DNA of 7,102 nt from Dehalococcoidia bacterium (lineage in GTDB: Bacteria; Chloroflexota; Dehalococcoidia; SZUA-161), in the NCBI GenBank assembly GCA_020344295.1, contig CP070819.1:382046-389147 (forward strand), in the 5' to 3' direction. How positions within the stretch are numbered: position 1 is the first letter of the stretch; the number at the start of each line of letters is the position of its first letter. Below the pieces are notes generated by a model. The model saw only the letters and a program-made list of their open reading frames with translations. It was not told the DNA's origin and did not search any database. Below are positions 1 through 4,719 of the stretch, in pieces. A program made the translations under genes and the position numbers.

Positions 1-211
1 AGCTCCTCTCCTTGAGATGAACGAGGTAATTCAATAGTAATGACCGATCGACAGACGACCAGCTTACCTCGGGACCATCCCCTTTCGACGTATGCTCTCG
101 TACGAAAGCAGAGAATTGACTGAGATCGTTCTTGTACGCATCCAGGGTGTTGTTAGAAAAACCCTTTTCGATAGACAGAGCGGACAAAAAACTCGCAATC
201 GGCCCTTCCAT
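1..211 (-). CDS. XerC/XerD-type tyrosine recombinase, N-terminal part (runs off left edge)
   Basis: Translating the minus strand from ATG at 211 gives 70 open codons up to the window edge. The start has a good ribosome binding site, GGAGG at 222-218, 6 nt upstream. Residues around 8-37 contain FLSALSIEKGFSNNTLDAY followed by NDLSQFSAFV, which matches the SAM-like core-binding domain found at the N terminus of XerC/XerD and related integrases (usual pattern: FL, then ERGxSxxTxxAYxxDLxxFxxFL). A later stretch, VDRSLLLNYLVHLKER, fits the next helix of that domain. Xer proteins are normally about 300 residues and resolve chromosome dimers at dif by DNA strand exchange. The catalytic domain (R..H-x-x-R..Y) lies outside the window, so activity and the choice between XerC, XerD and a mobile-element integrase cannot be judged. 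The gene starts 27 nt after the stop of the NifV-like synthase on the same strand, which suggests co-transcription. Confidence 0.82.
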   Translation of the reverse strand, partial: MEGPIASFLSALSIEKGFSNNTLDAYKNDLSQFSAFVREHTSKGDGPEVSWSSVDRSLLLNYLVHLKERS

Positions 212-238
212 TACATTCCTCCATATCAGATTCGTACG

Positions 239-1408
239 CTAACCCGATATCTTCAAAGGGGGCAGGTCTAGACACCTCTCCTTGCACAGCTCCCGATAGA
301 TAAGCACCAACTCCTTACCAAAAAGAGCGCGCTTGCGCTTGACCGCCAATGCCCTAGCACGTGCCAGTATCTCCTGGGCAAGTTCATCCGGAAGCTCAAT
401 TCCGAATTCATTGGCGAACTTGAAATGGATAGTATGGGAACCGCTGTGCTTGCCAACCAGGATCTGACGCTCGGACCCTACCTCCTCAGGGGTAAAGGCC
501 TCATATGTACCCGGGTGCTTGAGCACCCCATCGGCATGTATACCTGACTCGTGGGCAAAGATGTTATCTCCGGTGATCGCCTTGCCCACCGGCAGTGGCC
601 TCTGTGCAACGTCGGCTACATACAAGGAAATAGCACGGAGTTTCCGTGTGTCTATTCCAAGATCGACCTTCTCGATATGCTTCAAAGCCATAGCCACTTC
701 GGCCAGGCAGGCATTACCCGCCCTTTCACCAAGTCCGTTCACTGTCGTGTTGACGTATCTGGCTCCAGCCTTGATACCAGCGATCGCATTAGCTGTGGCC
801 ATACCAAAGTCATTGTGAGTATGCATCTCGATATCAATACCTACTTCATCGATCAATCGGCGAATTGTCTCGTAGGTCATGAATGGGTCCAAGACACCCA
901 CTGTATCGCAGAAGCGCATGCGGTCGGTGCCAGCTTCCTTAGCATTCTGAGCGAACTGGAGAAGGAATTCAGGATCAGCCCTGGATGCATCCTCAGCGTT
1001 AACTGAGACATAAAGATCGTGGCTTTTGGCATACCTAGTTGCTCTGGAAACACTATCCAAGACCCATCCCCGGCTCTGCCGCAACTTATGCTGGATATGG
1101 ATGTCCGAGACGGAAATACTAAGCGCAACAGCCTCAGTGCCGCATTTTAATGACGCATCTATATCCGAAATTACGGGTCGGTTCCAGGTCAGGATTCTCG
1201 CCCCAAGGCCCAAACCGATAATGGTCTTGATCGCCTGCATCTCGTCGCCGCCCATAGCGGGGACGCCGACCTCGATCTCATGCACACCGAGCTCATCGAG
1301 CATCTGGGCGATGCGCACCTTCTCCTCATTGGTGAATACCACTCCAGCTGTCTGTTCACCATCTCTTAGAGTGGTGTCATCGATAATAAGGTCCAAATAC
1401 CCTTCCAT
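239..1408 (-). CDS. nifV: Homocitrate synthase (NifV type) or Re-citrate synthase homologue
   Basis: This is a 389-residue enzyme of the HMG-CoA lyase-like / isopropylmalate synthase family. It condenses acetyl-CoA with a 2-oxoacid: 2-oxoglutarate in homocitrate synthases, oxaloacetate in the related Re-citrate synthases. The N terminus carries the family signature DDTTLRDGEQTAGVVF (residues 10-25, catalytic Arg15 and metal-binding Asp16). The metal-binding HTH follows at 196-198 in EMHTHNDFG, and NGLGERAGN at 224-232. FAHESGIHADGVLKHP lies near 288-303. The length and the missing LeuA C-terminal regulatory domain fit NifV rather than 2-isopropylmalate synthase. The ATG at 1408 is the only sensible start, because the conserved strand begins within ten residues; its Shine-Dalgarno is weak. 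No other nif genes are in view, so a role in nitrogenase cofactor synthesis is not supported by context. Re-citrate synthases of anaerobes belong to the same family and are a real alternative. It is divergent from the kor operon. Confidence 0.82.
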   Translation of the reverse strand: MEGYLDLIIDDTTLRDGEQTAGVVFTNEEKVRIAQMLDELGVHEIEVGVPAMGGDEMQAIKTIIGLGLGARILTWNRPVISDIDASLKCGTEAVALSISVSDIHIQHKLRQSRGWVLDSVSRATRYAKSHDLYVSVNAEDASRADPEFLLQFAQNAKEAGTDRMRFCDTVGVLDPFMTYETIRRLIDEVGIDIEMHTHNDFGMATANAIAGIKAGARYVNTTVNGLGERAGNACLAEVAMALKHIEKVDLGIDTRKLRAISLYVADVAQRPLPVGKAITGDNIFAHESGIHADGVLKHPGTYEAFTPEEVGSERQILVGKHSGSHTIHFKFANEFGIELPDELAQEILARARALAVKRKRALFGKELVLIYRELCKERCLDLPPLKISG

Positions 1409-1456
1409 AGCCCGATTTTAGCTTCAATTTGGAGATGACAGGGGCAAAGCCTTCTA

Positions 1457-1485
1457 AACATAACACAACTTTTTTTAGTTTGCAA
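1457..1485 (-). promoter_or_regulatory. Candidate sigma-70-type promoter for the synthase-xer transcript
   Basis: Read on the minus strand, a -35 element TTGCAA (1485-1480) is followed by a 17-bp spacer and a -10 element TATGTT (1462-1457). The start of transcription would be near 1450, giving a leader of roughly 40 nt before the ATG at 1408. The spacing is ideal and each hexamer matches the consensus at four positions. This is pattern matching only. Confidence 0.4.
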
Positions 1486-1490
1486 GCAAT

Positions 1491-1510
1491 TTTATTACGA
1501 GATTTATTAC
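1491..1510. repeat. Direct repeat TTTATTAC x2, 12-bp period
   Basis: TTTATTAC occurs at 1491-1498 and again at 1503-1510, with GAGA between the copies. The pair sits immediately upstream of the proposed minus-strand -35 element (1485-1480). An activator site or an AT-rich UP-element-like sequence would be expected there. No known regulator motif is recognised. Confidence 0.4.
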
Positions 1511-1620
1511 AATTTACTCCCTCTGACTAAGTTAATATCTTAAGAAGTCATAATAGAGGAAACATCATCATACCTGCAGCAACAATCTTACATCTCGTGG
1601 TGGTGACCAATGTGCCGCCC

Positions 1621-1652
1621 CTGCACTTTCTTTTCCGTACCAAATAGTGCAG
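1621..1652. repeat. 7-bp inverted repeat upstream of kor promoter
   Basis: CTGCACT (1621-1627) is the exact reverse complement of AGTGCAG (1646-1652), with 18 bp between the arms. It ends 5 bp before the proposed -35 element of the kor promoter, a typical place for a regulator to bind. The lack of a following T-run argues against a terminator. A 7-bp match could also arise by chance. Confidence 0.3.
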
Positions 1653-1657
1653 CAGAT

Positions 1658-1687
1658 TTGCAAAAGGAATTCCCTATTTGATATACT
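1658..1687 (+). promoter_or_regulatory. Candidate sigma-70-type promoter for the kor operon
   Basis: A -35 element TTGCAA (1658-1663) lies 18 bp upstream of a -10 element TATACT (1682-1687), which matches TATAAT at five of six positions. Transcription would begin near 1694, leaving an unusually long leader of about 130 nt before the korD start at 1826. The -35 hexamer is the same as that proposed for the divergent gene. No experimental or comparative evidence was available. Confidence 0.45.
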
Positions 1688-1705
1688 GAGAAGTTGAAGG
1701 GGATT

Positions 1706-1748
1706 AATCGATCGCATAGAGGCCTATTTAACAAAGATGCGACCGATT
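1706..1748 (+). promoter_or_regulatory. 12-bp near-perfect stem-loop in the kor leader
   Basis: AATCGATCGCAT (1706-1717) pairs with ATGCGACCGATT (1737-1748) at 11 of 12 positions, the only mismatch being A1711 against C1743. The loop is 19 nt. If the promoter at 1658-1687 is right, the structure lies at about +13 to +55 of the transcript. It is not followed by a T-run, so it does not look like an intrinsic terminator. It could be a leader RNA structure, a stabilising 5' stem-loop or an operator. No known riboswitch class is recognised. Confidence 0.45.
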
Positions 1749-1813
1749 TCCAGATAACGGTGCTGTGGTGAGAAGTCCGTATAAACTCGATGCTACCGCA
1801 GGATTCCAGCTAC

Positions 1814-1820
1814 AAAGGTG
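1814..1820 (+). promoter_or_regulatory. Ribosome binding site that fixes the korD start
   Basis: AAAGGTG lies 5 nt before ATG 1826 and matches the AGGAGGTG consensus well. The alternative in-frame ATG at 1790 has no comparable site upstream, and the extra 12 residues it would add do not resemble the start of a ferredoxin subunit. Confidence 0.6.
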
Positions 1821-1825
1821 CTTCA

Positions 1826-2092
1826 ATGAAATTGTGGAGAACGCCCTTCGATCAGGCAGAAAAGGCAACCAGGCCGGCGAAAGTGCTGATCGACAAGGAC
1901 AGATGCAAGGGATGCAGTTACTGCGTGGAATTCTGCCCGAGGGGCGCCCTGGTACTGAGCGACGAATTGAATCCCAAGGGATACACGCTGGCAGCGGTAG
2001 CAGACGAGAGCAAGTGCCTCGGCTGCGGCCTCTGTGATATCCTCTGCCCCGAATTCGCAATCCACCTCGTACTTAACTTTACCGAAAGCTGA
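1826..2092 (+). CDS. korD: 2-oxoacid:ferredoxin oxidoreductase, delta (ferredoxin) subunit KorD
   Basis: An 88-residue, two-cluster ferredoxin-like subunit, probably passing electrons from the TPP/4Fe-4S core of the KorAB enzyme to soluble ferredoxin in the cytoplasm. Two CxxCxxCxxxCP motifs are visible: Cys27-30-33-37 within CKGCSYCVEFCP and Cys64-67-70-74 within CLGCGLCDILCP. Each is expected to bind one 4Fe-4S cluster. The about 26 residues between the motifs (containing LNPKGY) and the short basic N terminus are typical of KorD/PorD/VorD. The start at 1826 is preferred over 1790 because of the ribosome binding site AAAGGTG. It is the first gene of a rightward operon; korA starts 12 nt after its stop. 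The sequence alone would also fit a delta subunit of a pyruvate or isovalerate oxidoreductase, and the neighbours decide for Kor. Confidence 0.85.
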   Translation: MKLWRTPFDQAEKATRPAKVLIDKDRCKGCSYCVEFCPRGALVLSDELNPKGYTLAAVADESKCLGCGLCDILCPEFAIHLVLNFTES

Positions 2093-2104
2093 CGGATATT
2101 TGAC

Positions 2105-3256
2105 ATGTCTGAAAACGGTGCTCTCTGCGGAACCTACTTTTTAAACGGCGATGAACCCTGTGCCGAGGGCGCAATGAGCGCAGGCTGCCGCTTCTTCGCC
2201 GGCTATCCCATCACGCCGGCAACCGAGGTGGCGGAGAGGATGAGTGAACGCCTTCCCCATGTGGGCGGCATATATGTGCAGATGGAGGACGAGATCGCCT
2301 CGATGAATGCCATACTGGGCGCGTCCTGGGCGGGGATGAAGTCCATGACATCTACATCGGGGCCCGGATTCAGCCTGATGATGGAGAATCTGGGACTGGG
2401 AGTCATGCTGGAAACGCCCTGTGTGGTAGTGAACATCCAGCGCGCTGGTCCATCCACAGGTCTGCCTACCCTGACTGCGCAGGGAGACATGATGCAGGCG
2501 CGGTGGGGCTCACACGGTAGCTACGAGATCATCGCTCTCGTCCCAAGCTCCCCGCAGGAGATATTCGATCTTACCATCGAAGCATTCAACCTGTCAGAGA
2601 GGTACCGAGTCCCCGTACTTGTGATGTCCGACGAGGCAGTAGGACATATGAGCGAGAAGGTCGTAATACCCGAAATAGCTCCTGAGAACCTCGTAACTCG
2701 ACCGCGGCCGAATGACGGGAGGGAGGGGTATCTTCCCTTTAAAGCCAACGATGACCTGATCCCACCGATGGCTATCGCCGGTGAGGGCTACCGCTTTCAT
2801 GTCACCGGTCTTACCCATGATGAGAGAGGCTACCCGGTGATGACCGCGGAAGCCCAGGACAAATTGGTACGGCGGCTCGTGGACAAGATAAGGGTCCACC
2901 GGAATGACATAATAAAATACGAGGAGATAGGTGTGGAGGATGCGGAGGTCATAGTCTGCGCCTACGGAATCAGCGCCCGTATTGCACGTCTCGCAGTTCA
3001 GCAGGCACGGGAAGAGAGCGTTAGGGTGGGTCTGCTACGGCTGATAACAGTCTGGCCATTTGCCGAAGACCGCATCCGAGAGCTGGCACAACAGGTGAAG
3101 GCATTCGTGGTTCCTGAGATAAATTATGGCCAGATCGTCCTCGAGGTAGAGAGATGCGCTGCGGGCAAAGCCAGAACTTTACTTGTGGAGCACATGGGAG
3201 GCAGCGTGCATAATCCCCAGACTATCCTGGATGCTATCAAGAAAGTAGCAAAATGA
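2105..3256 (+). CDS. korA: 2-oxoglutarate:ferredoxin oxidoreductase, alpha subunit KorA
   Basis: The 383-residue alpha subunit of a 2-oxoacid:ferredoxin oxidoreductase, near the usual KorA length. Together with KorB it converts a 2-oxoacid plus CoA to acyl-CoA, CO2 and reduced ferredoxin, or the reverse. The N-terminal pyrimidine-binding domain carries GYPITPATEV (33-42), VQMEDEIASMNAILGAS (58-74, with the Glu expected to contact TPP) and TSTSGPGFSLM (82-92). The central VPVLVMSDEAVGHMSE and the C-terminal VVPEINYGQIVLEVER match the rest of the family. The gamma domain is not fused to it; that domain is encoded separately by korC, as in archaeal-type KorDABC. No strong Shine-Dalgarno precedes ATG 2105, so translation is probably coupled to korD. 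Its TGA overlaps the korB ATG as ATGA. Substrate choice is inferred from overall resemblance to KorA and from the KorB partner. Confidence 0.86.
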   Translation: MSENGALCGTYFLNGDEPCAEGAMSAGCRFFAGYPITPATEVAERMSERLPHVGGIYVQMEDEIASMNAILGASWAGMKSMTSTSGPGFSLMMENLGLGVMLETPCVVVNIQRAGPSTGLPTLTAQGDMMQARWGSHGSYEIIALVPSSPQEIFDLTIEAFNLSERYRVPVLVMSDEAVGHMSEKVVIPEIAPENLVTRPRPNDGREGYLPFKANDDLIPPMAIAGEGYRFHVTGLTHDERGYPVMTAEAQDKLVRRLVDKIRVHRNDIIKYEEIGVEDAEVIVCAYGISARIARLAVQQAREESVRVGLLRLITVWPFAEDRIRELAQQVKAFVVPEINYGQIVLEVERCAAGKARTLLVEHMGGSVHNPQTILDAIKKVAK

Positions 3257-4098
3257 CAAGTTCAACCAAGGTGGAGGAATACATCACAGATTCACTGCTC
3301 AGGCAGGACAGAATGCCGCATATCTGGTGTCCCGGATGTGGTATAGGGCCGGCCGTGGGCTGCTTCATAAGGGCCATTGAAAGCTCCGGTCTGGATCAGG
3401 ACAAGATAGCCCTGATTTCAGGCATAGGCTGTACCGGTAGGGTTGCTGGTTATGTCAAGCTAGACTCGTTTCACACAACTCATGGCCGGGCTCTCCCATT
3501 CGCTATGGGACTGGGTCTGGGAAATCCGGAGTTGAACGTGGTTGTATTTTCGGGAGATGGCGATTTAATCGCAATAGGAGGCAATCATCTAATTCACACA
3601 GCCCGCCGCAATGTCGATATGACCGTTATCTGCCTGAACAATTTCAACTATGGGATGACCGGCGGTCAAATGGGGCCCACAACGCCACTTAATGCCCGCA
3701 GCAATACATCGCCATACGGAAATATCGAATATCCCTTCAATGTGCCTTACCTCGTGGCTGCAAGCGGTGCGACCTACGTCGCCCGCTGGACTATGCTGCA
3801 TGCACGTCAACTAGAGTGGTCCATAGCCGAGGCTCTAACCAAACCCGGCTTCAGCTTCATTGAGGTACTGGGTCCATGTCCTACATTGTACGGGCGTATG
3901 AACAAGATGGCACGGGGGATGGACAGCCTGAATTATTACAAGGAGAACAGCGTTGTCCGTAATGGAGCCGATCCTAAGGATGTAGACTTAACATCCGACG
4001 GCCCAATCGTGGTGGGTAAATTCGTAGACATCGAGCGTCCCACTTTCTGGGAGCAATGCCAGCTGGTAATCGATAGAGCGCAAGCGAAGAAGGATTAG
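3253..4098 (+). CDS. korB: 2-oxoglutarate:ferredoxin oxidoreductase, beta (TPP-binding) subunit KorB
   Basis: The 281-residue beta subunit, which holds thiamine pyrophosphate and the proximal 4Fe-4S cluster. The TPP/Mg motif is visible as SGDGDLIAIGGNH (100-112) followed by CLNNFNYGMTGGQ (127-139), the classic GDG...NN pattern. The four cluster cysteines are probably Cys26 and Cys29 in WCPGCG, Cys60 in GIGCTGR and Cys209 in GPCPTLYGR. HTTHGRALPFAMG (74-86) and TSPYGN (152-157) are hallmarks of KorB, the 2-oxoglutarate enzyme. They are the best reason for preferring 2-oxoglutarate over pyruvate, although related beta subunits with other substrates share much of this. The ATG at 3253 overlaps the korA stop by 4 nt (ATGA), indicating translational coupling. 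The stop at 4098 is followed by a 57-nt gap before korC. Confidence 0.88.
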   Translation: MTSSTKVEEYITDSLLRQDRMPHIWCPGCGIGPAVGCFIRAIESSGLDQDKIALISGIGCTGRVAGYVKLDSFHTTHGRALPFAMGLGLGNPELNVVVFSGDGDLIAIGGNHLIHTARRNVDMTVICLNNFNYGMTGGQMGPTTPLNARSNTSPYGNIEYPFNVPYLVAASGATYVARWTMLHARQLEWSIAEALTKPGFSFIEVLGPCPTLYGRMNKMARGMDSLNYYKENSVVRNGADPKDVDLTSDGPIVVGKFVDIERPTFWEQCQLVIDRAQAKKD

Positions 4099-4130
4099 CC
4101 TGCTGCAGCGCGTCGATGATTGCCATAAAA

Positions 4131-4146
4131 CTCTTTAGTTAAAGAG
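4131..4146 (+). promoter_or_regulatory. Small hairpin covering the possible korC ribosome binding site
   Basis: CTCTTT (4131-4136) and AAAGAG (4141-4146) are perfect reverse complements separated by AGTT. AAAGAG is also the best Shine-Dalgarno-like sequence for korC, 9 nt before its ATG, so the hairpin would hide it. It lies in the only sizeable gap (57 nt) inside the operon. The stem is AT-rich and only 6 bp, so its stability is modest. Confidence 0.35.
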
Positions 4147-4155
4147 AATGGTTAT

Positions 4156-4719
4156 ATGAGTACCAGGGAAATAAGGATATCAGGGTTCGGAGGCCAGGGA
4201 GTTGTTCTGTCAGGGCAGATAGTTGGACAGGCCGCTTCCATATATGATAATGGTTTCTCGACTCTCACGCAGAGCTACGGGCCCGAGGCACGCGGTGGTT
4301 CCTGTACCGCAGAGATAGTTATCTCCAGTGAGCCTATTGGCTATCCCTATGTACAGAATCCCGACGTGCTCATTATCCTGTCACAAGAAGCATATAATAA
4401 GTACAAGAACAGCCTGTCTCCGGATGCCCTGATGATCATAGATCCGGACCTGGTCAATTCAGATGCCGACCAGACTCCAGCGCCCCTGGCCATACCTGCT
4501 ACCCGCATGGCGCGGGAACTGGGCCGGGCGGTTGTGGCCAACATCATCACTCTTGGTTTCCTCGCGGCGGTGAGCGACATTGTATCCCTGGAGGCCTTGA
4601 AGAACTCGGTGCTGACCTCTGTGCCCAAAGGGACAGAGGAATTCAATACCAGGGCTTTCGAGACCGGGTACAATTATGGGTTGGAGCACGGGAAGCGGAA
4701 CGGGGTCACCGGTGGCTAG
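4156..4719 (+). CDS. korC: 2-oxoacid:ferredoxin oxidoreductase, gamma subunit KorC
   Basis: A 187-residue gamma subunit, at the typical length. The N terminus begins with REIRISGFGGQGVVLSG (4-20), including the conserved GFGGQG loop. This is followed by TQSYGPEARGGSC (38-50), the second hallmark of the gamma family (YGPExRGG). The mid-region IGYPYVQNPDVLIILSQEAY, and PKGTEEFNTRAFETGY near the C terminus, also fit the family. The gamma subunit completes the KorABCD enzyme; in fused oxidoreductases the equivalent domain lies in the alpha chain. The start at 4156 is supported by AAAGAG 9 nt upstream and by the conserved segment beginning at once. Its last 8 nt overlap the GTG of the next gene, so the large flavoprotein belongs to the same operon. 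Confidence 0.87.
   Translation: MSTREIRISGFGGQGVVLSGQIVGQAASIYDNGFSTLTQSYGPEARGGSCTAEIVISSEPIGYPYVQNPDVLIILSQEAYNKYKNSLSPDALMIIDPDLVNSDADQTPAPLAIPATRMARELGRAVVANIITLGFLAAVSDIVSLEALKNSVLTSVPKGTEEFNTRAFETGYNYGLEHGKRNGVTGG

Larger units (their letters stand above)
1409..1825. other. Divergent intergenic region with regulatory signals, no gene seen
   Basis: About 417 bp separate the NifV-like gene from korD, and I find no convincing coding sequence on either strand. The part next to the synthase (about 1450-1560) is AT-rich compared with the flanking genes, as expected for promoter DNA. It includes a run of seven T (1470-1476) that has no hairpin before it and so is not a terminator. An imperfect dyad lies at 1520-1559: CCTCTGACT on the left and AGTC plus AGAGG on the right, with a 5-nt bulge. 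The promoters and stronger repeats are listed separately. The stretch 1560-1620 shows nothing I can name. Confidence 0.75.

Noticed and set aside
551..1006. Plus-strand open frame of 151 codons
   Set aside because: It is opposite the NifV-like gene, and its translation shows no domain motifs. The minus-strand frame is clearly the coding one.
1470..1476. Run of seven T that could be a terminator tail
   Set aside because: No GC-rich hairpin precedes it on the plus strand, and it falls inside the spacer of the proposed minus-strand promoter.
1590..1640. GTGGTGGTGACC stretch resembling a T-box or other riboswitch motif
   Set aside because: The conserved T-box core is absent, there is no following terminator, and it lies upstream of the proposed kor transcription start.
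1737..1757. Possible leader peptide MRPISR in the kor leader
   Set aside because: It is six codons with no good ribosome binding site, and its start lies within the stem-loop. There is no repeated amino acid or terminator pattern as in attenuation.
1790..1825. Upstream ATG as korD start, adding 12 residues
   Set aside because: No ribosome binding site precedes it, while ATG 1826 has AAAGGTG at 5 nt. The added residues are not typical of the family.
4148..4159. Three-codon mini frame (MVI) whose TGA overlaps the korC ATG
   Set aside because: It lacks a correctly spaced ribosome binding site and is short enough to be chance.
1826..4719. Pyruvate or isovalerate:ferredoxin oxidoreductase instead of the 2-oxoglutarate enzyme
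   Set aside because: The KorB hallmarks (HTTHGRALPFA, TSPYGN, CPTLYGR) and the D-A-B-C gene order fit Kor better, though substrate specificity cannot be proven from sequence alone.
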